Of a stretch of 64,000 bases of DNA, positions 12,562 to 24,070 are shown piece after piece (the stretch's first letter is position 1; each line of letters opens with the position of its first letter). The stretch comes from Medicago truncatula (taxonomy: Eukaryota > Streptophyta > Magnoliopsida > Fabales > Fabaceae), in the NCBI RefSeq assembly GCF_003473485.1, contig NC_053049.1:13516001-13580000 (forward strand), in the 5' to 3' direction. The position numbers were made by a program, and so were the translations under genes. Under the pieces are notes generated by a model. That model searched no databases. It worked only from the letters and a program-made list of their open reading frames with translations, and was not told the DNA's origin.

Positions 12562-12592
12562 TTAGTCGGAATGACCCGTGCGACGTACGGGT
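12562..12592 (-). mobile_element. Candidate Helitron 3' terminus
   Basis: Read on the minus strand there is a GC-rich hairpin (6-bp arms ACCCGT and ACGGGT, 12574-12592), then 8 nt, then CTAA (12565-12562) followed by T. Helitron 3' ends have a short hairpin just before CTRR and insert between A and T. The 5' end was not found; the body would extend to higher coordinates. Confidence 0.45.
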
Positions 12593-13141
12593 CTAAAGTC
12601 AAGTTGTAAATACATTATACCCTTGGCATAAAGGGTTTCTCATTCCTTGAGTGTGGCATATGTTTGATGGGTATTTATTTGTGGAGCTCGCATATCAATG
12701 CCAGGAAATTGAAGGAAGAAACATGGTTAAACATCATTCTCTTCACGTCTACAGAATAATGAGAAAATGATTTTGTTGATGCGTGAACTAAGATTGCGTG
12801 TACATTCATGTGAATTAAATTGACCTTAGATTATAGCCTTAGATTTTTAACAACACAAGAGTGAACAAGGGCGATTTTGGCACTATGATTCAGCTTTAAA
12901 TAGATTAGGGTGTGTGTAACCAGATATTTTGGGTGTGACTAGAAAAACTCATCAATCAATGTTCTTGAATACTAGAAAATGGAAGAGAAAGAAAGTAAGA
13001 AGCATGTAGGTCATTTTCACTATTTTTTTAAGGTTGGCTCAAAGGCTAAGCAGCTATGATGTCTCCCAAAACACTATGAGTATATTTATAGATATATGAC
13101 TAAGTGTAAGTGTTCAATGTCTAAGTTATAGTAAAAAAAAA
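12593..13141. other. Spacer between Helitron-like end and foldback element
   Basis: No coding region seen. It could be the body of the Helitron-like element ending at 12562. CCCAAAACACTATG near 13065 recurs at about 17901, on the far side of the foldback insertion. Confidence 0.35.
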
Positions 13142-16100
13142 GTTTAAATGCTCTTTTGGTCCCTTAACTATTTAATTGGTATCGCTTTGGTCCCTTAACT
13201 AAAAAAATGATTGTTTGAGGATTTTAAGTTTTTTTTTAGTCTCGTTTTGGTCCCTTCTGTTAGGTTTCCGTTAGTTTTAATAAAAAACGTTAAGTGTGGA
13301 CACATGTCACCTTGTCATTGGCTCTAAGATTTTTATTTTTTTTTACAAAAAAATATATATTTTTTATAAAAAAAATTAATTTTTTTTTTAAATATATATA
13401 TATTTTATTTTTTTGTAAAAAATTCCCAGAACCAATGACAAGGTGACACATGTTTTTTTTTTTTGAAGAAGCTAAAATGGATTATATTACTAAAAGTCTG
13501 GAGATTTCAGCACAAGGAAGGAGTGCCAAAACCCCAGCTGAAAGAGTCAAAATACAAGAAATAACAAAGAGTTGGAGCCTAAACAAGCTCAAAAAAAAAA
13601 AATAAGAATGCTGCCCTGTTACAAAAATATTCCCAAGCAAGGTAAAGGATTCAACCACCATAAATGGTAGGAGAAAACAAAACTAGGACGATTTGCCTTC
13701 AGCCACCAGTAAGATTGAAGCTTGACTTTATCTAGCAATTGATTAAAAGAAGCTTCTTTTTGGTGAAAGATCCGATCATTCCTTTCAAGCCAAATCACCC
13801 ACACACATGATAGCCAAATAAGGTTAAGAGCTGAGTGTTTGTTGTTTGAAAAACCGATAAAGGTGTCAAATTGATATAAATGGTCTGACACGTTTTCAGG
13901 GAACACTATGTTATAACCAAGCCAGTTAGAAATACCATACCAAAGCTTTCCAAAAAAATCACAAGAGAGGAATAAGTGTTTTGCATCTTCTATCGTACCG
14001 CAACCACCCACGCATAACTGAGCATTCGGATGTAAAATGTGTCTTTTGATTAGATTGTTCGTTGTTGGTAATCTATCACGTAACAAGCGCCAAGCGAAGA
14101 GGCTGATTTTCAAGGGCACTTCCTTGTTCCAAATTTCAGTAATGTGAGTAACCGCCAAGTTGTTACTGTTTGATGTCAACATATGGTTATAAGCACTTGA
14201 GACATTATAACTGCTGGAGGCATGTAAGTGCCAAATCCACCTGTCAGGATGAGAAGGCTGCAAAACAATATTAGATAAAATATCACAACACTCCCGCACC
14301 TTCTCCTCCTCCCAAGCTAACAAACGACGCCGCCACTGCTAAGCTACACCCTCAACCCCCCACCCAAGAGAGTACATTTCAGCCACCGTTGCCATTTTAT
14401 TAGTAGCTAGATCAAAAAGACGACTGAAACTGTTCTTCAAAACTAACCCGTCAATCCAAGGATCCCACCAAAATAAAGTTTGGGCACCATCACCTACCTC
14501 CCGCCCCACATTATCATCAAACCACCGCCCACCTCCCACACCAGCCCCATTTTTAACATTTATCAAATTATTCCACCAAACAGAGTTAAACCTCCCCTCC
14601 TCGGCTATTTTACCTCCTACCTCACCATATCTGGCTGATAAAACTCTATACCACAAACTCATATTCTCAACCCGCATCCGCCAATACCATTTATCAAGTA
14701 AAGCCAAATTAAATTTCCTAATCCTCCGCACTCCTAACCCGCCTTCCTCCTTTTTGGAACAAATAGTGCTCCAATTAATCCAAGAAATTTTTCTAACCTC
14801 CTCACAACCCCAAAAAAAAAAAAACAGTTAAATAAAGATTCAATAGAAGAAATGATACGTGCGAGAGCTTTGAAGAAGGAAAGAAAGTAGACCGGAAGAG
14901 AGGACAAGACAGACTTTAGGAGAACTAAATGGCCACCCAAAGAGAGATTTCTAATCTTGATTTAATACGATCAATCAACGGTTGCCAAAATTTTAATTTT
15001 CGAGGATCACCACCTATAGGCAACCCCAAATAAAGGAAGGGTGCCGTGCCCAATTTACAATTAAGAACAGAAGCTGCCTCAGCCAACCAAGAGTCATGAA
15101 TATTAACACCAACTAACATACTTTTGTGGAAGTTTACCTTAAGACCAGATGTTGCCTCAAAAAGAAGAAGCAAAGCTTGCAGAGATCGAATATTAGCCCA
15201 ACTTCGTTCCCCAATCAACAAGGTGTCATCAACAAATTGTAAATGAGAGATGGAGACATGATTATTTGCTCCCACCTTGTAGCCAGAAAATAGGCCAACC
15301 TCTACTAAAGCCTTCATCATGACATTCAAACCTTCAGCTGCTATTAAAAATAGAAAGGGTGAAAGAGGGTCACCTTGTCTCAACCCACGTTCAAATTTGA
15401 ATTCATCTGTTGGGCTACCATTAACAAGGACAGAAGTTGTGGCCGTACTGATGCATTCCATAATCTACTTACGCCATAAGGTAGGGAAGTTCATTTTTTT
15501 CATGACTGATTCAAGGTAGGACCAATCAATGGAGTCAAAAGTCTTCTCAAAATCGACTTTGAATAAGAGCAAATCTTTTTTCAGGCGCTTAGCATCCTCC
15601 ATAATCTCATTAGCAATGAGAATACCATCAAGAATTTGTCTACCATGAATAAAAGCTGATTGTGTTTCAGAAATAACACTACACATAACCCTTCGCAATC
15701 TGTTGGAAAGAACTTTGTAGAGACTTCCAACCATAGAGATTGGTCTGAAGTCATTCAGGCACTGCGGGCACTCGATTTTTGGAATTAAAGCAATAAAAGT
15801 ATTATTGATGCCTTTAGACAACTTTCCATTCCTATGAAAATCGATAAGAAGCGCATAAAATCATCACGGAGTTCCGGCCAAAAATCCTTAACAAAACCCA
15901 TATTAACCCCATCTGGTCCAGGACTTTTAAAACTGTCACAATCCCAAACCGCTTGCTTAACTTCGTCAACTGAAAAAGGTTTGATTAGGTCACCACACTG
16001 ACCTACATTAAGCTTATTAAAATTGAGATTCTCAATGCAAGGTCTTTCAGCAGCCACAAATTGGAAATGAGCTGAGAAATGATTGAAAACTAGTCCCCGG

Positions 16101-17870
16101 ATCCCTTCAACTCCCTCCACAATAGTGCTATTAACAGATAAGGAAAAAATGGAGTTTGCTCGCCGCCTAGATGACATAATGCTGTGATAGAACTTGGTGT
16201 TAGCATCTCCCTCTTTCAACCAAAGTAATCTAGATTTTTGTCATTGCATGCTGGTGTTAATACGAGATAGTGATAAAAAGTCAGAAGATAAAGAATGGAG
16301 CTCCTCAATTTCCTCCAATAAAAGATCATCCTCCTCCCCTTTAGCATCTAGAAAGGAGATACGGTCTTGAACGTTGCTTAAGAGTCCTTCAAGGTTTTGA
16401 GTATGATTCTGATGCCACGTGTTCAAGCTTCCTTTAATCATCTTCAGTTTTTCTTTAAGAACAAAGCCTCCCCAACCTTCAAGATGATAAGATTGCAAAT
16501 TATCTCTGACAAATTGTTTGTAACCTGGTAAGTCCCCCCAACACTTCAGCATGCGCCTAGGACGAGGGCCCCAATTTTCTTCGTTCATAGACAACAAAAT
16601 GGGACAATGATCAGAAAGGTCGTGGTTTAAAGCACGTTGCACCATATTGGGCCAAATAGTGCACCAGTCTTCAGATAGGAGAAAACGGTCTAGACGGCTC
16701 ATAGAAACACCATCCCCTCTAAACTAAGTAAAATTTTTGCCACAAAGAGGAAGATCAAAGAGGATGTTACAGTTAATAAATTGATTGAAATGAGAATAAT
16801 CTTCAATAAAAGAACCAACCACTCTGCTTTTACGTTCAGTGGGAGAACGAATAGCGTTAAAATCACCGCAAACACACCAACAAGTCTCTCTAAAATTACC
16901 AATAATCGTTCCAAGGTGATTCCCAACATCTTGCCGCCGAAGGGGGTCACACGGTGCATATACATTTGCAAGAGAAAAAACAGCTCCATTTTTCACCATT
17001 GTGCCTTGAATAATAACAACATGAGCCACACTCCTTGTAATAATAACATCAACTTCCGCAGTGTCCCAAATAGTTAAGATGCCACCAGAAGCTCCCACAG
17101 ATGGTCTGTAAGAGAAACCGTAGTTTTGATTACCCCAAAGCGAAGAACAAAGAAAATCATTAATACTTTCCAACTTAGTTTCCTGAACACATAAAATCCA
17201 CGGACGGTGAAATTTCACAATCTTTTGAATTTCCTTTCTTTTCTCAAAACTCCCCAACCCTCTTATATTATAAGAAATAAATTTTATTGTGACCACCAAC
17301 ACGAAAAGTAACAACACAAAAATTAACAACCTGCTGAGGAGACCGCAACATTGGCATGGCTGCCCTCAACGCCTACAACTCCTTTTATTATCTTCCTCTC
17401 CAAATTATTAGGCCGAGCGAGAGCTTGGAACATATTAGAACAATCACCCTTGAATTGTAAATTGATAGCTTTACCAATATCTACAATATCTTTACCACGA
17501 CCATTAGATTTATCATGCAAAGGAATCCAATTCTTCCAATCTTCCCCGGATGTTGTTGAAGATGATTTCGCATCCAAACATTCTTTATTCTTGTTGACAA
17601 GGTGACACGTGTTAACTCTGGGACACGTGTCACTTTGTCATTGGCTTTGGGATTTTTTTTTGTAAAAAAAAAAAAAAACTCAGAGCCAATGACAAGGTGA
17701 CACGTGTCCAGGAGTTAACTTTTTTTTTTAAAAACCCTAACGAAAACCTAACAGAAGGGACCAAAACGAGACTAAAAAAAAACTTAAAATCCTCAAACAA
17801 TCTTTTTTTTAGTTAAGGGAACAAAGCGATACCAATTAAATAGTTAAGAAACTAAAAGAGCATTTAAGTC
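13142..17870. mobile_element. Mutator-like foldback element, split by a LINE
   Basis: The left arm (13142-13452) starts GTTTAAATGCTCTTTTGGTC. The right arm (17612-17870) ends in the inverse, GAGCATTTAAGTC, and shares inverted blocks such as CCAATGACAAGGTGACAC and GTTTGAGGATTTTAAG. Flanks are TAAAAAAAAA on both sides (13132-13141, 17871-17880), fitting a 9-10-bp Mutator duplication although low in complexity. Without the LINE it would be about 570 bp, with no coding capacity. Confidence 0.7.
13453..17595 (-). mobile_element. Degenerate L1-type LINE, 5'-truncated, 16-bp target duplication
   Basis: Read on the minus strand: a remnant that may be the end of ORF1 (17323-17577); the AP endonuclease (16241-17329; YNIRGLGSFEKRKE, CVQETKLE, GDFNAIR, LSDHCPILL); reverse transcriptase (14925-16219; SPGPDGVNMGF, AFIHGRQILDG, DFEKTFDSIDW, LRQGDPLSPF, catalytic box FVDD); a linker (14339-14940); and the C-terminal zinc-knuckle domain with PLKISLFAWRLLRDRLP (13619-14323). 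It ends in a poly-A tract (T run at 13453). Direct repeats GACAAGGTGACAC(A/G)TG flank it (13437-13452, 17596-17611, one mismatch). The frame is broken by at least three in-frame stops (near 16724, 16241, 15465) and two frameshifts (near 15800, 14930). At 4.1 kb it lacks most of ORF1. Confidence 0.92.
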
Positions 17871-17880
17871 TAAAAAAAAA

Positions 17881-18758
17881 AGATATTGATCCTACAAGAT
17901 CGCCCAAAACACTATGGATAAGCCTATAGCTTTCCGATAGAACATTTGTTTGCAAGAAAATAAAATAAATCATTTATCACAAGAGCATAGCTCAATTTGT
18001 AGGAATATTGCGATTTGCAGAAGCTGAAGTTCGAACATCGGATTCCCCATTTAATTTTTTAAGGAATGAGTTTGTAGTCTCTAGACTACTTGAAAAAAAA
18101 TAAGTTAGAATTTTTGTGATATATAAGTGATGTGATAATGTAGCATTGCCACGAGCATTTTCAAAGAAAAAGAGTCACTCAAAATAGACGAAAAAATGTA
18201 ACATTCGTTATTTGAAAATGAATATATCATAAAAATGATCTCTGGCTTTGTAAGACACTCAAATGTTAGTCATTTATTCTTTTGTCAATGTCTATTACTA
18301 TGGCACGTCTAGTGTGTTTTTTAACGAGTTTGTTAAGTGTATTGTTGACAACTAAGTAAAAAAAATTCTTACTTTATAACACACTCTCAATTTGGTATCT
18401 TAGATCATGAATATTTCAATTTAGTAGCCAACTTTATAAAATGTTCCTCAAATTTATTCTTCTATAAATGTCTGTTACTAAACATGGTAGATGGTGATGT
18501 GTCTATTAAGGTTATTGTTAGTGGTCCCAATCAAAGAAAGAATAAAGCAAAACAGTTAAGTTGCAAAGTTTACTAAACAGGTCTATTTACACAGCATAAC
18601 ATAAATTACCTACCAAGATATTAACATAGTAGAGTTAATGATCCATATAGATACAACATATGATTATGTAACGAACATCAAGATTTATAACACTAAAAAT
18701 GCTCTGCATAGTGGTTTGATCTGCTTCACATATATGTCACCTCACTCATGCATGAGTC
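17881..18758. other. 3' flank of second complete P450
   Basis: No gene is seen. A SINE occupies about 17983-18108, and two loosely similar AT-rich blocks containing TTTATTCTT and ATGTCTRTTACTA lie near 18270-18300 and 18456-18490. Confidence 0.45.
17983..18108 (+). mobile_element. tRNA-derived SINE
   Basis: Contains GCATAGCTCAATTTGTAGGA (A-box-like), GAAGTTCGAACATCGGA (B-box-like) and the family end AGACTACTTGA plus A-tail. It is divergent from the other copies, so probably old. Confidence 0.55.
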
Positions 18759-21700
18759 TTATGACCTTGGAATTGCATGGAGAGGGAGGCCCTTGTCCAA
18801 GTGAAGGGTAAACATTACCTTATAAGTCACATTTTGTGTTCCATTTGCCAATTTAAATTTGAAGAAATTAAGAACACACATTGCAACTATTTTCATTTGT
18901 CTGTATGCAAAGTCCTTCCCTAAGCACATACGAGGTCCAGCCTACAAAGAAACACGAAAACTTACGTACCATAATATATCATTAAAGAACGAAATTAATT
19001 CTTTATCGAGAAAGAAAAATTTAAAGGAAAATAAATGTACAAATTACATGAAATGCTACAAATTTGAATGGTGATTCGGGTTGGAAAATTCCGTCTGTAA
19101 TCCATCTTTCAGGACGAAATTCTTCGGCGTCTTCCCCCCAAATGGAAGACATTCGACCCATAGCATAGGCCATGTAGTTCACTGCGTCTCCCTTTTGCAG
19201 TTTGTGGCCATCAGGAAGAATATCAGGTGCATCCGCAGTTCTTCCATCCTTGAAAAATAGTATCATACCAAAGACACAAGAATGTCAACAAAATCTAGCA
19301 GAGATTACAATGACATGAAAGGATAGGTGAGAATCGCAGATTGGTGACTTATAAGTCAGAGATCATGTCAATGCATCAAAGTCGGAATCTCTTGACTTAT
19401 AAGTCTCACTTTTTAGGTGAGTTTCTCGTACATAAAACTCCTAACACTGCATCACCGATCGAGAGCCATTGTCATTAATGGCTTTCATTCCATGACATTT
19501 ACTCGATGATATTTCACTCAGCTTTATCTGGTGAGATCCTTACATGGTAAAAAAAAAACTCAATTTGTGTCTAGCCCTTTTTGAGAAGTCTACTCTCTCA
19601 AAGAAAGGGCAAATGTTAAGGAGTATAAGACCAAAGAGAGGGTCTATCCCAAAAAAACTAATCTATTATGTGTGAGAATCCTTTAATTTATAAGTCTAAC
19701 TTCTTAGGTGAAATTTCTCATATCCTATCATATGATCATAGCAGCACTTGATGACAGTCAGTTATTCACTATTTTTAGAGTTTTTTTTAATTAAGTTTTA
19801 AGTCTATTTTTATTAGTTTAGTATTTAATTTAGAGTTATTTTCAATAAGTTGTCGTTTTAATTCATCGAGTGAAATAGTGTAGTATTATTATATTTAATA
19901 GTCAAATGTTCAAAGAAAGAAAACTTGATTATGAATTGAAATTATTGTGCCACTTGGCTTTGTACTATGGGATGGTGTGAATAAGAAAATGAGAGAATGA
20001 CATTGACATTTGTTGGGCCAAGGAAGTGTCTATAATTTTTGATCCGTAACCAAAGAAAAGAAACCAATTATCTTTGCTACAAAAGGAGGCGCTACACTAC
20101 CAGAAAAAGATTTATTTCACGTTTTGGTGATATCACGGTTTGGCCGAAAGAGGACGCTTTGGGAAAGAACAGGAGCTGCACAGGAACAAATGGGGCATCA
20201 AGTCTAGAAGAGGAATCATTAGCAAAACATATTTGTTTGTAATTTCTTCTCTTTTCATGTTGCTTAAATATATTATCCGCTAAATTTCATTCTGGTTGAG
20301 ACTTAGATGAACCTGATGTAATCCTATGGGAACCCTGATTTATTGAACTCCTTTGAATATCAATGAAAGTCTAGTTTTAATTGATGTTTAATGCTTTTGT
20401 ATGTTTATCATCGACTACTATCCCTAGCTTTATGAATATGCAAATTGATCTTAGAGATTGAATGATCACTAACTCCTGGCCTTTTAACTCTGACCTAGGT
20501 AATAAGTTTAAGCTAAGTAATCAAGCTAGAGATAGATCATTATTAGATTATGACATAGGGATTTACGTTCTGTTAAAACCTCCCACGGTTTCAAATTCAC
20601 TTAAGACATTAAGGGGTTGTCACTTGCGGGGAGAATTCTAGGCCAAGAGATTGGGTAGAATTACTTTGTTAATCTTTCATTGAACTAGATAATCATTGCT
20701 TAAATTAGGAGTGCAAATTACATAGGATAACTTCGGAGGATTCGAAGGTCTTAACCATACTTCTCTCTAATTTTCTAAAACTAATCTTTTATTGTTTTTT
20801 TATTATCACTTTTATGTTACACAAACCAATTCAACTCCATAGGCCACCATTGAATTTAATACATCCTTTATTTTAACGTTTTTGCCGAGTAGAAATTGAA
20901 ATAGTCCCTGTGAATACGAACTATAAATTTTATTACTTCGATATATTTTTAGTACACTTGCTAAAAGTTTATCAACACCCTAATTAAAAAATTTGTCAAG
21001 CAATGAAAAAATAACATATGAAGCATGGACTTCGACACCGACACTGATGCAGACACGTCGGCACCGCTAATGTAAAAAAAAATAGGACAGCGACACCACT
21101 ATCATATATTAATTTATTTATAAAATATCTAAATTGAGAATCAAAATACATACATATGCATCTAACTCAAGCAATTTATTTCATTAAAAAAAGTTCCATA
21201 ACAATATTTGATCGATTTTTATTTATTCATCTACTATTGAAAAATTAAAAAATGTTTTAATCAACTTTAATGTCCATAACCTCTTGTTGATCAACATTTC
21301 TCACACATCTTTAACTCTTGAATCTACTGTGTGTGGAAGCAGAGACAAAAAAAATCAAACATTTGTTTGAATTGTCCGACACGCTTCATATAAGTGTTAT
21401 ATAGGTGTCGCACACCGGTCTAAGGAGTGTCACAGTAAAGAAGAAAATATCTTATTTAGGATACTTATCCGACTCGTGTCGTACGAGTGTCATATGAGTG
21501 TCGGACACCGCGACACGCCTAATTCTAGAGTGTCTGTGCTTCATAGAAAATAACTCAAGATGGTTGAGAAAATTTATAGAAGGTACATACCACAGGGACA
21601 ACAGGGTACAATCTTAAGGTCTCTGTGAGTGCTGCATGAAGATAATGCATTTTATCAAGTATTGAGTCTGTTAGATTGGTAGCAAACTCATCTATGTTGC

Positions 21701-24070
21701 TGAGTTCACTTTCATGGAAACAAGTAACATCTCTTATTTCTTGCACAATCTTGTCCTCCACAATAGGGTTCTTGCATAACATGTAGAAGAACCATGAAAG
21801 AGTATTTGCAGTGGTGTCTTTGCCAGCTATCATAAAGTTGAGAATTATATCCCTCAAATATTTATCAGTTATAGTTGTTTGGCCCTTCTTGCTTTCCATC
21901 AAAAACCTTGATAGTATGTCTTCTTTAACATTCTGATAAACAAATAAACCATTCTTATCATTATTTGTGTACAAATTTACAATATAATGTTTATTCAAAT
22001 GAAAAATAAACGATATTGAGGGGAATAGAAGGAATTGATCAACTCACAGAGTCTTGCTGAAGTGCCAATTGTTCCTTTTTGGTATTTATAACTCCATTGA
22101 CAAAATCATCAATCAATTTAACATTGTGTTTAAGCTTAGCCTCACCACCAATGTTAAGAAATCTCTTAAGATTCCAAATTGGATCAACATAGCGCCAATA
22201 AATTAAAGCATTTGATTCATCAAATGCTTTCATGAATTCAGTTCCCTCTTTGCTTGATCCTTCTAAGCAATTCAATTCTGTTCCAAATCCAACTTTGAAT
22301 ATGGAATCCAATGCACATCTCATTTGTAAGTCCTAAGAATAGAAGAAAATTGTATATACATCATGCTTTGTATTGTAAGATTATATTATTATATGATATG
22401 ATATAACATTTTTTTAGAGATAAAAGCCGTAACTAGAGCCGTAAAAAATGGACCGGGCTAATGGGCCGGTCTATTAGCCCATATTTTGGGTCAGGCCGGG
22501 CCTAAAAAGCTAGCCCAAGAATGCACTCGGGCTTTTTTGGTCCATCCAAAAATGGGGGTCGGACCAGGCTGGTCCATCGGCCTTTGGGTCGGCCCATTAT
22601 CGATATTTCATTTGATTTTTGTTAAAAAAACAGTATACTTTTTAAAAATTATCGACTAATTTAAAATTTATTAATAAAAAAATATTTTAATAAATATGAA
22701 TGAATTTAGCTTAAAGTTTATAAATTATTAATTTGATTTAGTTGAAGGAATAATCTAGAGTTTAATTATTATTCAACGTTGATGTAAAATTATTTACATT
22801 TTTACGTTCATCCAATCATATTATAGCAAAAAAATAGTGGTGCATAACTAATACATAAAAAAAGAGTGAATAAATTTAAAAAAGTAAAACATTAACGGGT
22901 CTGGCCGGCTGGCCCATGGCCCACACGAGCTTGACCGAGCTGACTCATGGCCCACATGGGCTGGGCCGGGCTCTAGAATTTGCGGCCCAATTATAAATTG
23001 GTTGGGTTGGGCTGACCCATTTATATAGTAGGGCCAACCAAGCCGGACCATCCCATTTGACACCTCTAACCTTAACTGGGAAATATAATTATCATTATAA
23101 CGCACAAATTTGACATCAATTTCGATGGTTAACCTATTTTAAATATGTTGTTAATTACACTCAATGGAAGTTAAGGAATATAATAAGGTGTTGCAATTCA
23201 TAATCATTCACCGAAACAATGTTAATCATTGCAAACTTCACCACGTTCGCTTTTGATTATCCTTTTTGGAGATAAAATCTCTTATGTTGTTTACAGATTG
23301 TCTTGTAATGTCTATTTTGTTTTTGATTTATGGTTGTTTTAGTCTTACTGTGTTGTAATTAACTCTTTTCAACTCCCTTCGGCACACCTTATGTTTGAGG
23401 GACTGATTGTCTCTTTAATATATTTCTTTTAGTTTCTTAAAAAAAAAACAAATTATAAAGATAGAATTAAAAAAGAATATTACAAAGGATAAACAGGAAA
23501 TGATATATAAAACACTATTACCTCAATAAATAATTAACTACTTACTTGCATATCAAAGACAAGACCCTCGTGATAAAATACTGATATAACTCTGACCAAC
23601 TTGGCAGCATTCTTTCTAAACACAGAACAACTAAAATCTCTAAGAACTCTTGTGGAGAATTCATAGCTTGCAACTTTCCTCTGCTGTCTCCACTTGTCAC
23701 CATCAACGGCAAAAATCCCCTCACCAAAAAGATCTGTCATAACATCTTGACTATACTTACCTCTAGAATATTTATCAAAATTGGTTTTCAATACATGTTC
23801 AATATTTCTCACATCTATTGTGTACAACTGATCACTTTGATTTGGTGCAAGAAGTCTATAAGTTGGATGAATTTTGGCCATTTGAGCTTGGTAATCATAG
23901 AGTTTGTTGAAGTAGAAAAGATGGTTGAACACTGTGCCTTTAACAGGTGCATATTTTGGGTCCCCTATTGATTTTCCTTTGAAGATTGTCATCAAGATGA
24001 AACATATGGCTAGGAAAATTGCTAGAAGAGAGAAGGCTATGAGAGTCAAAATGGTGTACAAAACATCCAT
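18759..24070 (-). CDS. CYP704: Cytochrome P450, CYP704 family, complete (group A, copy 1)
   Basis: Exons: 23546-24070, 22048-22332, 21591-21932, 19048-19248, 18759-18941 (525, 285, 342, 201, 183 nt), 511 aa, phase 0 throughout. Intact signatures: anchor starting MDVLYTILTLIAFSLLAI, GIFAVDGDKWRQQRK, AGKDTTANTLSWF, ETLRLYP, RPERW, FHAGPRMCLGKDF, and end HAIPRS. It has one residue more than its group A sisters, at APNQSDQLYT against APNQSELYT. The last exon begins directly at AG|GCTGG without an upstream ATG, so it is easily missed by ORF searches. It is the longest gene of the cluster (5.3 kb) because intron 3 gained an LTR and a hAT-like MITE and intron 1 another hAT-like MITE. It is presumably an ER-bound fatty-acyl or related hydroxylase; the substrate is unknown. 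Confidence 0.93.
19328..20977 (+). mobile_element. Candidate solo LTR in P450 intron 3 (Ty3/gypsy style)
   Basis: Compared with intron 3 of the next P450 copy, this is extra sequence between GACATGAAAG and CACCCTAAT. It begins near TGAGAATC and ends TTATCAACA. The last 100 bp (TTATTACTTCGATAT, then AGTACACTTGCT) have the style of the 3' ends of gypsy-type LTRs. No internal coding part and no clear target duplication are present. Boundaries are inferred from the paralog. Confidence 0.4.
21016..21546. mobile_element. hAT-like MITE, 531 bp, 8-bp target duplication
   Basis: Ends are inverted (ATATGAAGCATGGAC on the left; GTCTGTGCTTCATAG on the right) and the arms are rich in CGACAC/GTGTCG. Exact 8-bp repeats AAAATAAC flank it (21008-21015, 21547-21554). 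The matching intron of the next P450 reads AAAAATAACTTAAGATGG with no insertion, a paralogous empty site. Confidence 0.8.
22434..23068. mobile_element. hAT-like MITE rich in GGGCC, 635 bp
   Basis: The left end TAGAGCCGTAAAAAATGG pairs with the inverse of the right end CCATTTGACACCTCTA. Both arms carry GGCCCGG/GGCCCA runs that stand out from the AT-rich surroundings. Flanks GCCGTAAC and ACCTTAAC agree at 6 of 8 bases, consistent with an aged 8-bp hAT duplication. It lies in intron 1 of the second complete P450. Confidence 0.6.
23240..23452 (+). mobile_element. Possible LINE 3' tail fragment
   Basis: A TTG/TTT-rich segment contains CGGCACACC, then TGTTTGAGGGACTGATTGTC, and ends in TTAGTTTC plus a 10-bp A run, the look of a truncated plant LINE 3' end. 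No coding sequence or target duplication was seen. Confidence 0.3.

Noticed and set aside
13065-17920. CCCAAAACACTATG on both sides of the foldback element, as a longer target duplication
   Set aside because: The copies differ around the shared word and lie at unequal distances from the element ends; the TAAAAAAAAA repeats fit the junctions better.
20039-20242. 67-codon plus-strand frame inside P450 intron 3
   Set aside because: It lies within the solo-LTR-like insertion, is short and has no domain.
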